This document shows positions 48,874 through 57,830 of a stretch of 64,000 nucleotides of DNA, piece by piece; the stretch's first letter is position 1; each line of letters starts with the position of its first letter. This DNA comes from Actinomycetes bacterium. Its GTDB lineage: Bacteria; Actinomycetota; Actinomycetes; Actinomycetales; Microbacteriaceae. The position numbers were made by a program, and so were the translations under genes. The DNA is taken from NCBI GenBank assembly GCA_023436775.1, contig JAEZHW010000036.1:21353-85352 (forward strand), written 5' to 3'. The notes under the pieces are model-generated. The model worked only from the letters and a program-made list of their open reading frames with translations, was not told where the DNA came from and searched no databases.

Positions 48874-49361
48874 GCGAACTCACTCTGCTGGTACTGCAGC
48901 TGGGGTTCCTCGCCCTGCTGTGGTGCTTCGTGTTCGCCGTCGTCTTCGCGCTGCGCACCGACCTCTTCGGTGCTCGCGTCCGGAAACTGCAGGACGAGGC
49001 GCGCAGCAACCACCAGCCCCCCGTCGCCGTCACCGCCCCCACCGCCCGCAAGCGCGGCCGCGACGAAGGCCCAGCCACGCGCCTCGTCATCACCTCCGGT
49101 CCGCGCGAAGGCCAGGAGATCGTGCTCGGTGCTGAGCCGCTCACCATTGGCCGCTCCGCCGAGTCGGGCCTGGTGATCCGCGACGACTACACCTCCACGC
49201 ACCACGCGCGCCTGGTGCTCTGGGATCAGGGCTGGATGATTCAGGACCTCGACTCCACCAACGGCACCTTCCTCGACGGCGAGCGCGTGCGCACCCCCCA
49301 GCTCGTACCGCTGCGCACCCCGATCCGCGTCGGCACTACGACCTTCGAACTGCGGAACTAA
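48870..49361 (+). CDS. fhaB: FHA domain protein FhaB
   Basis: A 163-residue protein with an N-terminal membrane helix (about 3-30, LLVLQLGFLALLWCFVFAVVFAL), a basic linker, and a C-terminal FHA domain: TIGRSAESGLVIRDDYTSTHHARLVL and DLDSTNGTFLDGERV. It overlaps fhaA by four bases and is followed by the phosphatase gene after two bases. Likely recruits phosphorylated partners of PknA/PknB to the elongation machinery. Confidence 0.94.
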   Translation: MSELTLLVLQLGFLALLWCFVFAVVFALRTDLFGARVRKLQDEARSNHQPPVAVTAPTARKRGRDEGPATRLVITSGPREGQEIVLGAEPLTIGRSAESGLVIRDDYTSTHHARLVLWDQGWMIQDLDSTNGTFLDGERVRTPQLVPLRTPIRVGTTTFELRN

Positions 49362-49363
49362 CC

Positions 49364-50605
49364 ATGGTGGGTGTCAAGGCGGCCGCCGTCTCGCACGTCG
49401 GCAAGATCCGCTCCAATAACCAGGACTCTGGCTATTGCGGCCGCCACCTCTTTGTCGTCGCCGACGGCATGGGTGGGCACGCCGGCGGTGACGTGGCCAG
49501 CGCGGTCGCGGTGAACCGCATCCTGCAGCTTGACCAGGAATTCGGCAACGTCGAGGAGGCGCGCAACGCCCTCGAGGCAGCGCTCGTTGCCGCGAACACG
49601 CTGCTGACCGAGACCGTGGCCGAGCACCCGGAACTGGCAGGCATGGGCACCACGGTCAGTGCCGCGCTCCGGGTTGAGCACCGCTTCGTGATCGCGCATA
49701 TCGGTGACTCTCGCGTCTACCGGGTGCGCGATGGCGACGTGGAGCAGCTCACCAGCGACCACACCTTCGTGCAGCGCCTCGTGGACTCCGGCCGTATTAC
49801 TGCCGAGGAGGCGCTGACCCACCCGCGCCGCTCAGTGCTGATGCGCGTGCTCGGCGATATCGACGGCACCCCCGAGATCGACACCCTGATCGTGGATGCG
49901 CGCCCCGGCGACCGCTTCCTGCTCTGCTCGGACGGCCTCAGCAGTTACGTGCCCGAGGCGAAGTTCAATGCGCTGCTCAGCGACGACCTCACCCCGCGCC
50001 AAATCAGCGAACGCATGCTCAAGCTCGCGCTCGATGGCGGCGCCCCGGACAACGTCACCGTGGTCGTGGTCGAGGTCACCGACGACGCATCGCTGCCACC
50101 GGCCCCGGTGCTGGTCGGCTCGGCCGTGGCGCCACTGACGTTCCAACCGACCACCGAGCGCAAGTCCTTCCGGATCACCACCTCGATCCTGCATCCGATC
50201 AGCGCGATCACCGCCGCTGAGGACAGCCACTTCGAGCCGGACAGCGACGAGTACCTCGACGCCCTGATCGCCGAGGACATCCGCCGCGCCCGCTTCCGCC
50301 GCATTCGCTGGCTAGTCGGCTTCATCCTGGTGATCCTGTTCATCGTGCTCGGCGCAGTGCTGGCCTATCGCTGGACGCAGACGCGCTTCTACATCGGTGA
50401 AGAGGCTGGCTTCGTCGCCATCTACCGCGGTGTGCCGCAGGACGTGGGCCCGATTCAGTTGTCCAGCCTGCACACGGTCTACGACGACCTACCGCTGGAC
50501 GAGTTGAGCCCCTACTTCCGCAGCCGCATCGAGGGCACCATCGCGGTCGACAGTCTGCAATCGGCCATCGAGACCGTGGAACGGATCAGCCATGACGCCC
50601 GCTGA
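49364..50605 (+). CDS. PP2C-type Ser/Thr phosphatase (PstP/Stp)
   Basis: A 413-residue membrane phosphatase that reverses PknA/PknB phosphorylation. The PP2C core has SHVGKIRSNNQDSGYCG, VVADGMGGHAGGDVAS (metal Asp), MGTTVSAAL, IGDSRVYRVRDGD, LLCSDGLSSYV and DNVTVVVVEV. A membrane helix lies near 307-331 (WLVGFILVILFIVLGAVLAY) with a short extracytoplasmic tail. The stop overlaps rodA by 14 bases. The order fhaA-fhaB-stp-rodA-pbpA-pknA-pknB is the conserved actinobacterial cluster. Confidence 0.95.
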   Translation: MVGVKAAAVSHVGKIRSNNQDSGYCGRHLFVVADGMGGHAGGDVASAVAVNRILQLDQEFGNVEEARNALEAALVAANTLLTETVAEHPELAGMGTTVSAALRVEHRFVIAHIGDSRVYRVRDGDVEQLTSDHTFVQRLVDSGRITAEEALTHPRRSVLMRVLGDIDGTPEIDTLIVDARPGDRFLLCSDGLSSYVPEAKFNALLSDDLTPRQISERMLKLALDGGAPDNVTVVVVEVTDDASLPPAPVLVGSAVAPLTFQPTTERKSFRITTSILHPISAITAAEDSHFEPDSDEYLDALIAEDIRRARFRRIRWLVGFILVILFIVLGAVLAYRWTQTRFYIGEEAGFVAIYRGVPQDVGPIQLSSLHTVYDDLPLDELSPYFRSRIEGTIAVDSLQSAIETVERISHDAR

Positions 50606-51992
50606 TCCGACCTCGGCTGCCACCCTGCCTCGCGTCGGCGCCCCGCCGGCGAAACTGCCGCGTCGCCGTCTCCCGCGACGGCTGCGCAACATCGAGCTCC
50701 TGCTGCTGCTCTTCGCCTTCGGTATCAACGCCTACGCGCTCATGCTGGTGCGCTTCGGCCTCGGCCTCGAACTCGATACCGAGATGCTGCAGTTGGCGAT
50801 CCTGCCGACCGTGATCGTGCTCGGCCTGCACGTGGTGCTGCGCATCAGCGCCCCGGACGCCGACCCCTTCATGCTGCCGATCGTGACCCTGATCAACGGC
50901 CTCGGCATCGCCATGATTCACCGCATTGATATTGCGCGAGGCGACAGCGGCTGGGACAGCTTCGCCGTGCGCCAGCTGGCCTGGGCCGCCATCGCGGCCG
51001 GCGTCGCCATCGCGGCCGTGCTGCTGCTGCGCAACCACCGCGTGCTGCAGCGCTACAACTATCTGGCCATGGCCGCCGGCGTCATCCTGCTACTGCTGCC
51101 GTTGCTGCCCGGTATTGGCGTGGAGTCCTTCGGTGCGAAACTCTGGGTCGACCTCGGTGTTTTCACCTTCCAGCCGGGCGAGTTCGCGAAGATCGCCCTG
51201 GCGGTCTTCTTCGCCGGCTACCTGGTGACGCACCGCGACAGCCTCTCGCTGACGGGCAAGAAGTTCCTGGGATTGCAGCTGCCGCGAGCGCGCGACCTGG
51301 GTCCGATCCTGTTCGTGTGGGCCGCCTCGATCGGCGTGCTGGTGCTGCAGCGCGACCTCGGAACCGCCCTGCTGTACTTTGGCCTGTTCGTGGTGATGCT
51401 CTACCTCGCCACCGGCCGCAGCTCGTGGATCCTGCTCGGCCTCGGGCTGTTCGTGGCGGGCGCGGCGATCGCAGTGCAATTCCTGCCGCACGTCTCGGCA
51501 CGCTTCCGCGGCTGGCTCGCCGCCTTCGACCCGACCGTGTACGAGGCGGTTGGCGGCAGCTACCAACTGGTGCAGGGCCTGTTCGGCCTCGCCAACGGCG
51601 GCATGCTCGGCACCGGCTTCGGGCGGGGGCGGCCGACCATCACGCCGCTGGCCGAGAGCGACTACATCATCGCCAGCCTCGGCGAAGAGACCGGACTGGC
51701 CGGCCTGTTCGCCATCCTGGTGCTCTACTTGCTGCTGATCAGTCGCGGCATTCGCATCGGCTTCGCCGGGCAGGACGACTTCACGAAGCTGCTGGCCTCC
51801 GGCCTGGCGTTCGTCATTGCGCTGCAGTGCTTCATCGTGATCGGTGGCGTGACCCGCATCATTCCCTTGACGGGCCTGACCACGCCGTTGCTCGCCGCCG
51901 GTGGTTCCTCGCTGGTCGCCAACTGGCTGATCGTCGGCCTGCTGCTGCGCCTGAGCGACACGGTCCGCAACCAGCCAAGGCTGGTGGTGTAG
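50592..51992 (+). CDS. rodA: SEDS peptidoglycan polymerase RodA/FtsW family
   Basis: A 466-residue polytopic membrane protein (about 12 helices) of the SEDS family, which polymerises peptidoglycan glycan strands. Landmarks: the W-x-L-G-V-F-TFQPGEFAKIALAVFFAGYL segment, LQRDLGTALLYFGLF, and GFGRGRPTITPLAESDYIIASLGEETG near the C-terminal half. It is paired with the transpeptidase PbpA directly downstream (TAGATG junction). Most likely acts in elongation rather than division. Confidence 0.94.
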   Translation: MTPADPTSAATLPRVGAPPAKLPRRRLPRRLRNIELLLLLFAFGINAYALMLVRFGLGLELDTEMLQLAILPTVIVLGLHVVLRISAPDADPFMLPIVTLINGLGIAMIHRIDIARGDSGWDSFAVRQLAWAAIAAGVAIAAVLLLRNHRVLQRYNYLAMAAGVILLLLPLLPGIGVESFGAKLWVDLGVFTFQPGEFAKIALAVFFAGYLVTHRDSLSLTGKKFLGLQLPRARDLGPILFVWAASIGVLVLQRDLGTALLYFGLFVVMLYLATGRSSWILLGLGLFVAGAAIAVQFLPHVSARFRGWLAAFDPTVYEAVGGSYQLVQGLFGLANGGMLGTGFGRGRPTITPLAESDYIIASLGEETGLAGLFAILVLYLLLISRGIRIGFAGQDDFTKLLASGLAFVIALQCFIVIGGVTRIIPLTGLTTPLLAAGGSSLVANWLIVGLLLRLSDTVRNQPRLVV

Positions 51993-53438
51993 ATGCATCG
52001 CGAACTCAAGCGCGTCAGCACGCTCATTCTGCTGATGTTCCTCGCCCTGTTCACGTCCACGACCGTGATTCAGGCCGTCGAGGCGGACCAGCTGCACGAC
52101 CATGCCTGGAACGTGCGGTCGCGCTACGACCAGTTCTCGGTGGAGCGCGGCTCGATCATTGTTGCCGGCGAGGCGATTGCTCGCTCCACGCCGGTCAGCG
52201 ACCAGTACCGCTACCAGCGCGAATACCCCGAAGGCAGCCGCTACGCGCACATCACCGGCTACTTCACCCTCGACCAGGGCAACACCGGCCTGGAGGCGAG
52301 CCTGAACCGATACCTGGTGGGCCAGTCGGACGCGCAATTCCTGGATCGCCTGCTTGCCACCATCACCGGGGGCAGCAATGCCGGTGCCACCGTCGAGCTG
52401 ACGATCAACCCCAAGGCGCAGGAGGCCGCGCAGCGCGCCCTCGGCGGACGCCGCGGCGCTGTGGTCGCGATCGAGCCAGACACCGGCCGCATTCTCGCGC
52501 TCTACTCCAACCCCTCCTTCGATCCGAACACGCTGGCGGTGCACAACTCCAAGCAGGTGATCGAAGAGTACGAGCGCCTGCTCGCCAACGACGACGACCC
52601 GCTGATCAACCGCGCCATCAGCGGCGACCTCTACGCGCCGGGCTCCACCTTCAAGCTCGTCGTTGCCGCCGCCGCCCTTGAGAACGGCTACAGCGCGAAC
52701 ACCGAGCTGGACAACCCGGTGCGCCTGCAGCTGCCGCTGTCGACCTCGACCATCAGCAACTACAACAACGCCCGCTGCGGCTCGGATCCGGACAAGGTCA
52801 CCATCGCGACCGCGATGATGCTGTCCTGCAACGTGCCTTTTGCCGAGCTCGGCATCCAGCTCGGTGATGACGTGATCCGCAAGTATGCGAAGGCATTCGG
52901 CTTCGACGCCTCGCCGGACTTCCAGTTGCCGGTCACCGCCAGCACCTATCCGGCCGATATCGACGAGGCCCAGACCGCGCTCACCGCGATCGGTCAGTTC
53001 GACGTGCGCGCGACCCCGCTGCAGATGACGCAGGTCTCGGCCGGTATCGCCAACAACGGCCTGGTGATGCAGCCGACCATCGTGGAGCGCATTCTGCGCC
53101 CCGACTTCCGAGAACTGGTGGGCTTCACCGCGTCGGAGCAGAATCGCGCCATCACTGTGGAGACCTCTGACATCTTGACGCGAATGATGGTTGCCAATGT
53201 GAACACTGGTGTCGCATCCGGTGCCAGAATGGAGGGGGTAACCGTGGCAGGAAAAACGGGAACTGCGCAGGGAGGGACCAACCAGGCCCTGACCTACTGG
53301 TTCACCGGGTTTGCTCCCGCGGAGAACCCCAAGATTGCAATCGCAGTGGTGGTCGAGGGACACACTGGCGAGGCGGGCACCGGTGGTGGCCTCGCAGCTC
53401 CGATTGCAAAGCGAGTCATGGAGGCGGTGCTGCGATGA
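51993..53438 (+). CDS. pbpA: Penicillin-binding protein 2 (PbpA)
   Basis: Class B transpeptidase of 481 residues with one N-terminal signal-anchor helix (about 9-27). Active-site motifs: SxxK in APGSTFKLVV, SxN in MLSCNVPFAELG and KTG in VAGKTGTAQGG. It cross-links the glycan strands made by RodA. The ATG immediately follows the rodA stop, and the pknA start overlaps its stop by four bases. Confidence 0.95.
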   Translation: MHRELKRVSTLILLMFLALFTSTTVIQAVEADQLHDHAWNVRSRYDQFSVERGSIIVAGEAIARSTPVSDQYRYQREYPEGSRYAHITGYFTLDQGNTGLEASLNRYLVGQSDAQFLDRLLATITGGSNAGATVELTINPKAQEAAQRALGGRRGAVVAIEPDTGRILALYSNPSFDPNTLAVHNSKQVIEEYERLLANDDDPLINRAISGDLYAPGSTFKLVVAAAALENGYSANTELDNPVRLQLPLSTSTISNYNNARCGSDPDKVTIATAMMLSCNVPFAELGIQLGDDVIRKYAKAFGFDASPDFQLPVTASTYPADIDEAQTALTAIGQFDVRATPLQMTQVSAGIANNGLVMQPTIVERILRPDFRELVGFTASEQNRAITVETSDILTRMMVANVNTGVASGARMEGVTVAGKTGTAQGGTNQALTYWFTGFAPAENPKIAIAVVVEGHTGEAGTGGGLAAPIAKRVMEAVLR

Positions 53439-55126
53439 GACCAACCCGCGGCACTGTGCTCGGCAACCGCTACCAGCTCGCCTCCCGCATCGCCATCGGC
53501 GGTATGGGTGAGGTGTGGCAGGCCGAGGACCAGATCATCGGTCGCATCGTCGCGATCAAGATCTTGAAGGACGAATACCTCGGCGACCCCGACTTCCTGG
53601 AACGCTTCCGCGCCGAGGCGCGGCACGCTGCCCTGGTGAACCACGAAGGCATCGCGAGCGTCTACGACTACGGCGAGGAGGATGGCTCGGCCTTCCTCGT
53701 GCTCGAACTGGTCCCCGGCGAATCGCTGTCCGCAGTGCTGGACCGTGAGAAGTCGCTGCCGGCGGACCGGGTCCTCGACATCGTGGCGCAGACCGCGTCC
53801 GCGTTGCACGCCGCACACTCGGTCGGCCTGGTGCACCGCGACATTAAGCCCGGCAATCTGCTCATCACGCCGGACGGTCGGGTGAAGATCACCGACTTCG
53901 GTATCGCGCGCGTCGCCGACCAGGTGCCGCTGACCGCAACCGGCCAGGTGATGGGCACCGTGCAGTACCTCTCGCCCGAACAGGCGAGCGGGAAGCCGGC
54001 AACCCCGCTGACCGACATTTACTCGCTCGGCATCGTCGCCTACGAGGCGCTGGCCGGTCACCGCCCCTTCACCGGCGAGAACCAGGTCGCGATCGCGATG
54101 GCGCAGATCAACGATGCACCGCCGCCGCTGCCGGCATCGGTGTCCGAGCCGGTGCAGGCCTTGGTGATGTCCTGCCTGGCCAAGAAGCCGGACCAGCGTC
54201 CGCAGTCGTCGCTGCTGCTGGCCACCGCTGCCGAGGCGCTGCGCAAGGGTGATCTGCGCACCGCCGCTGAGGCCGTGCCCGCGGTGCGATCGCTGGCCGG
54301 CACGGGCGTGGTGCACGACGACCACACCGAGCGGCTCGACACTGAGGGCTTCCGCCAGTTGGTCGAGGATGAGGCACGCCACTACCCTTCATCCGCACCG
54401 ACGCGCACCCGTAGCCCATGGACCTGGCCGCTGGTGGCGCTGATCGGTCTACTGACGCTGGTGCTGATCGCGACGATTGTCACGTTGCTGGTCTCCCCGA
54501 CCGATCCGGTCGAGCCGACCGTGCCGCCGACCACGACCACGCCGACCGAGGAGCCGACGCCCACGCCGACGGATCCACCGACGGACGAGATCATGGTCGA
54601 CCCGGACGACTACATCAACAAAACCTACGATCAGGTCGCCTCGGCGCTGACGCAGCTGGGCCTGCAGCCGGTGCGTCGCAATGGTGATGTGGCTGGGGAC
54701 CCGGGTGAGGTCGGTCGCGTCTACCGCCTCGAGCCGATCGGTATCGTCCAGCCGGGCGACTCCATCGAAGTCTTCGTGTACACCAAGCCGGACAACCCGC
54801 CGGCTCCAGCGGTGGCCGCAAGCCGCGTCACTCCGGACCCAATTCACCCTGGCCAGCAGGTCAAGGTGACCTGGCCGGCCTACAACTCCTGCCCGCTCGG
54901 CTTCCGCCTGGTGAACTACATTCTCACCATCGACGGTGGGGCCTTCGGTGGCGGTCAGCACGAGATGCCGGTGGGCGCGACGACGACCGAGGCGGACTTC
55001 ATTGTCGGCAACGGCGCCTCGGCGAGCTTCCACTACCGCGCAGTCTGCGACGGCGGTTTGACCTCGTCGGCATCACCTGGTCTGTCAATCACCATCGTGC
55101 CCGAGGCCGAGGAATCCGAAGGCTGA
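53435..55126 (+). CDS. pknA: Ser/Thr protein kinase PknA-like with extracytoplasmic PASTA and Ig-like domains
   Basis: A 563-residue kinase. The catalytic domain has the glycine loop IAIGGMGEVWQAED, Lys42, HRDIKPGN (134-141) and DFG (154-156). A membrane helix lies at about 331-353. Outside the membrane there is a Thr/Pro-rich linker, one PASTA-like repeat (YINKTYDQVASALTQLGLQP to VFVYTKP, about 390-450) and a C-terminal Ig/Fn3-like domain (about 455-555). Mycobacterial PknA lacks a PASTA region, so the outer sensor is unusual. Fourth-base overlap with pbpA and the downstream pknB support cotranscription. Confidence 0.93.
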   Translation: MRPTRGTVLGNRYQLASRIAIGGMGEVWQAEDQIIGRIVAIKILKDEYLGDPDFLERFRAEARHAALVNHEGIASVYDYGEEDGSAFLVLELVPGESLSAVLDREKSLPADRVLDIVAQTASALHAAHSVGLVHRDIKPGNLLITPDGRVKITDFGIARVADQVPLTATGQVMGTVQYLSPEQASGKPATPLTDIYSLGIVAYEALAGHRPFTGENQVAIAMAQINDAPPPLPASVSEPVQALVMSCLAKKPDQRPQSSLLLATAAEALRKGDLRTAAEAVPAVRSLAGTGVVHDDHTERLDTEGFRQLVEDEARHYPSSAPTRTRSPWTWPLVALIGLLTLVLIATIVTLLVSPTDPVEPTVPPTTTTPTEEPTPTPTDPPTDEIMVDPDDYINKTYDQVASALTQLGLQPVRRNGDVAGDPGEVGRVYRLEPIGIVQPGDSIEVFVYTKPDNPPAPAVAASRVTPDPIHPGQQVKVTWPAYNSCPLGFRLVNYILTIDGGAFGGGQHEMPVGATTTEADFIVGNGASASFHYRAVCDGGLTSSASPGLSITIVPEAEESEG

Positions 55127-55208
55127 TCACGATTCTGTACACCGCCAACCGCGGCATGCCCTCGGGCGCTAGGCTAGAGCCGCCAGGGTTCAGAGTGCGG
55201 GAGACAGT

Positions 55209-56912
55209 GTGACAACGGGAGCAAAGCCGGGTCGGCAGATCGCCGGACGCTATGATCTCAAGTCATCGCTCGGCGAAGGTGGCATGGCTACCGTCTGGCT
55301 CGCCCGGGATACCGTGCTCGGCCGTGATGTGGCCGTCAAGTTGTTGCGTCCAGAACTGGCCAAGAACGCCGAACTGGTGAACCGCTTCAAGTCCGAGGCG
55401 ACCGCCGCGGCCAAGATGACGCACCCCAGCATCGTCAAGGTCTTCGATGCCGGCACCGACCGTTCGGACGGCGCCGCCTCGAAGGGCGTGCCCCAGCCGT
55501 ACATCGTGATGGAGCACGTGCCTGGCACGCTGCTGCGTGACAAGATCAACGGTCAACCGCTGCCGGTGGACGAGGCCATCTCGATCGTGAGCGGTATCCT
55601 CACCGCGCTCACCTTCTCGCACAAGGCTGGCGTGGTGCACCGCGATATCAAGCCCGGCAACATCATGATCACCGACGACGGTGGCGTGAAAGTGATGGAC
55701 TTCGGTATCGCCCGGGCCGCGAACGAGGCCGGCCGTAGCCTCAGCGAGAACGACGCCATCCTGGGCAGCGCCCTCTACTTCTCGCCGGAGCAGGCCAAGG
55801 GCCTCCCGGTCGATGCCCGTTCCGACCTCTACTCGACCGGTGTCGTGCTCTTTGAACTACTCACCGGACGCCCGCCCTTCCTTGGCGAGACGCCGGTCGC
55901 CATCGCCTACCAGCACCTCAGCGAACCGGTGCCGCCGCTGCGCGCTCTGAACCCGGAGGTGCCGGCGAACCTACAGGCCGTAGTCGCCAAGGCGATGGCG
56001 AAGCAGCCGGCCTCCCGCTACCGCAGCGCCGAGGAATTCCAGGCCGCCCTGGACGAGGCCGTGCAGTCGACCGGCCGCAAGGGTCGCGCCGCGCGCGTCG
56101 AAGAACCGACTGGCCGCATCCTCTTCGGCATTGAGCATGAGGATGGCGCCCGCGCCGTTGAGCAGCTCGCCGCCCGCGCCGTCACCGCACCGCCGACCCA
56201 GAAGGGCCCGCCGGTGGCGTGGCTGTGGGCCGGCATTTTGGTGCTGGCCGCCATGGTGGTTGGCATGGTCTTTTGGATCTCGAACCTGCAGACCGGGCCG
56301 ATCGACCTCAAGGGCGTTGTGGAAGTGCCGAACCTGGTGGGACACACCGAGCACGAGGCGCGGGCGCAGCTGGATGCTAAGGAAGCGTCCTACGACATCC
56401 AGTTCGAACCGCACGACACCCTGCCCGAAGGCACCGTGATTCGCACCGACCCGCTCGCGGGTGAGCGAATCCACAGTAACTTCCGGATTCAGGTTGTGGT
56501 CTCGAGTGGTCCGCAGAAGGCGACCGTGCCGAACCTGGCGAATGTGTCGCTGAGCACGGCGAAGGCGCGCCTGGAGGCGGCTGGCCTGAAGCTCGGCCAA
56601 ACCAAGACGTCCAATTCGGCCTCGATTGCGCAGAACCGCGTGATCTCGTCCACCCCGGCTGCCGGCGAACTGCTGCCGATCGGGAGCACGGTGGATCTGG
56701 TGCTCTCGACCGGTCGCGTGCGCCTGCCGAACCTGGTCGGTAAGTCGCTCGCCGACGCCATGGCCGAGATCACCAAGCTGGATCTGACACCGAACCCGGT
56801 GGGCAACACGAATTGCCCGATCGAGTCCGGGACGCCGGTCATTTCGCAGTCGCCGGGCGCCGGGAACATTAAGCAGCGCTCGAAGGTCACCATCACCTAC
56901 TGCGTGGGCTAG
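55209..56912 (+). CDS. pknB: Ser/Thr protein kinase PknB with PASTA repeats
   Basis: A 567-residue kinase. The kinase domain has LGEGGMATVWLARD, VKLLRPELAKN, HRDIKPGNIM and MDFGIARA. A membrane helix (about 337-360, WLWAGILVLAAMVVGMVFWI) is followed by three PASTA repeats (starting at VEVPNLVGHTEHEA, TVPNLANVSLSTA and RLPNLVGKSLADA), which bind muropeptides or lipid II. Together with PknA and the phosphatase it controls cell-wall growth. A tandem 15-base repeat follows the stop. Confidence 0.95.
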   Translation: MTTGAKPGRQIAGRYDLKSSLGEGGMATVWLARDTVLGRDVAVKLLRPELAKNAELVNRFKSEATAAAKMTHPSIVKVFDAGTDRSDGAASKGVPQPYIVMEHVPGTLLRDKINGQPLPVDEAISIVSGILTALTFSHKAGVVHRDIKPGNIMITDDGGVKVMDFGIARAANEAGRSLSENDAILGSALYFSPEQAKGLPVDARSDLYSTGVVLFELLTGRPPFLGETPVAIAYQHLSEPVPPLRALNPEVPANLQAVVAKAMAKQPASRYRSAEEFQAALDEAVQSTGRKGRAARVEEPTGRILFGIEHEDGARAVEQLAARAVTAPPTQKGPPVAWLWAGILVLAAMVVGMVFWISNLQTGPIDLKGVVEVPNLVGHTEHEARAQLDAKEASYDIQFEPHDTLPEGTVIRTDPLAGERIHSNFRIQVVVSSGPQKATVPNLANVSLSTAKARLEAAGLKLGQTKTSNSASIAQNRVISSTPAAGELLPIGSTVDLVLSTGRVRLPNLVGKSLADAMAEITKLDLTPNPVGNTNCPIESGTPVISQSPGAGNIKQRSKVTITYCVG

Positions 56913-56918
56913 GCCCGC

Positions 56919-56948
56919 CAGCGCGAACGGCTCCAGCGCGAACGGCTG
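56919..56948 (+). repeat. Two tandem 15-base repeats after pknB
   Basis: CCAGCGCGAACGGCT is present twice in direct tandem, 7 bases after the pknB stop. The remaining 90 bases up to pabA hold no recognised element. Confidence 0.85.
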
Positions 56949-57039
56949 CGTTCACGGAGGCGTGCACGGCCCGGGACCGCGCGAGCCGAGCCTGCCGACC
57001 CCAGGGCCGCACGGACTGCGCACACCCGGCGGATGCAGG

Positions 57040-57657
57040 TTACGCGGCTGGGACCGCGAGTTGGCCAAGCCAGTTGCGCAGCATATCCTCGCCGTGCTCG
57101 GTGAGGATCGATTCGGGATGGAATTGCACCGCCTCGATCGGTGCATCACGGTGCCGCAACGCCATGATGACACCGTCCTCACTCCGGGCCGTGACAATGA
57201 GGCGGTCCGGGATGGTGTCCTCGACCGCGGCCAGCGAGTGGTAGCGGGTTGCTGCGACCGGATTCGGCAGACCCCGGAACACTCCGTCGCCGTCATGATG
57301 GATCGGCGAGGGGATCCCGTGGCGCAGCGTCGGCGCCTGCGCCACCGTCGCCCCCTCTGCAATCGCAATGACCTGCAAGCCGAGGCATACCCCGAGCACC
57401 GGGACCCCGCGCGCCCGCGCTGCGTCCAACGCCGCGATCGAACCCGCAGCCTCCTCGGGCGTCCCGGGTCCGGGCGAGATCAGCAGCCCATCCGATGCAT
57501 CGAGCGCCGCCGCGAGTGCCGCGGCTCCCGCCTCACCTTCGAAGTGTTCGCGGCGTTCGATGCGCACCTCGGCGCCATCCCGGCGCAGCAAGTCCACCAG
57601 GATGTGCACAAAACTGTCGTGGTTATCGACCACGAGGATGCGGGGCGCTGCGCTCAT
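57040..57657 (-). CDS. pabA: Glutamine amidotransferase, component II of aminodeoxychorismate/anthranilate synthase
   Basis: A 205-residue class I glutaminase that supplies ammonia to PabB or TrpE. Motifs: ILVVDNHDSFVHILVDLL, ISPGPGTPEEA, VLGVCLGLQVIAIAEGA (nucleophile Cys) and EAVQFHPESILTEHG (catalytic His-x-Glu). In actinobacteria the copy beside pknB and crgA is usually annotated pabA, serving folate synthesis; a shared role with tryptophan synthesis is possible. Its ATG overlaps the stop of a 58-residue membrane protein gene (ATGA), so the two are coupled. Confidence 0.92.
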   Translation of the reverse strand: MSAAPRILVVDNHDSFVHILVDLLRRDGAEVRIERREHFEGEAGAAALAAALDASDGLLISPGPGTPEEAAGSIAALDAARARGVPVLGVCLGLQVIAIAEGATVAQAPTLRHGIPSPIHHDGDGVFRGLPNPVAATRYHSLAAVEDTIPDRLIVTARSEDGVIMALRHRDAPIEAVQFHPESILTEHGEDMLRNWLGQLAVPAA

Positions 57658-57830
57658 CGGCCCCAAGCGGCGGCGCCTTCCACCTGCACCTCGTCCAGGC
57701 CCAGCCACTCCTGCACCCATGGGAAGCCCCAGAAATGCAGCGCGGCCAGTGCCCCCACAATCAGGATCAGGACCTGAATCAGTTTCAGCCAGGTGGGGCC
57801 GGGCAGTACATGCCAGAGTGCGCGATACAT
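57654..57830 (-). CDS. Small single-pass membrane protein, 58 residues
   Basis: I translated this frame directly: it starts MYRALWHVLPGPTWLKLIQV, has one helix (about 17-33, LIQVLILIVGALAALHFWG) and ends VEGAAAWGR. The ATG overlaps the sortase TAA (TAATG) and the TGA overlaps the pabA ATG (ATGA), so translation is coupled on both sides. Similar tiny proteins between sortase and pabA occur in related actinobacteria. Function is unknown; it may assist the sortase at the membrane (inference). Confidence 0.85.
   Translation of the reverse strand: MYRALWHVLPGPTWLKLIQVLILIVGALAALHFWGFPWVQEWLGLDEVQVEGAAAWGR

Noticed and set aside
51090..53444. A 784-codon minus-strand open frame over rodA and pbpA
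   Set aside because: RodA and PbpA motifs are intact on the plus strand, and the antisense product is Gln/His/Arg-rich without any domain.
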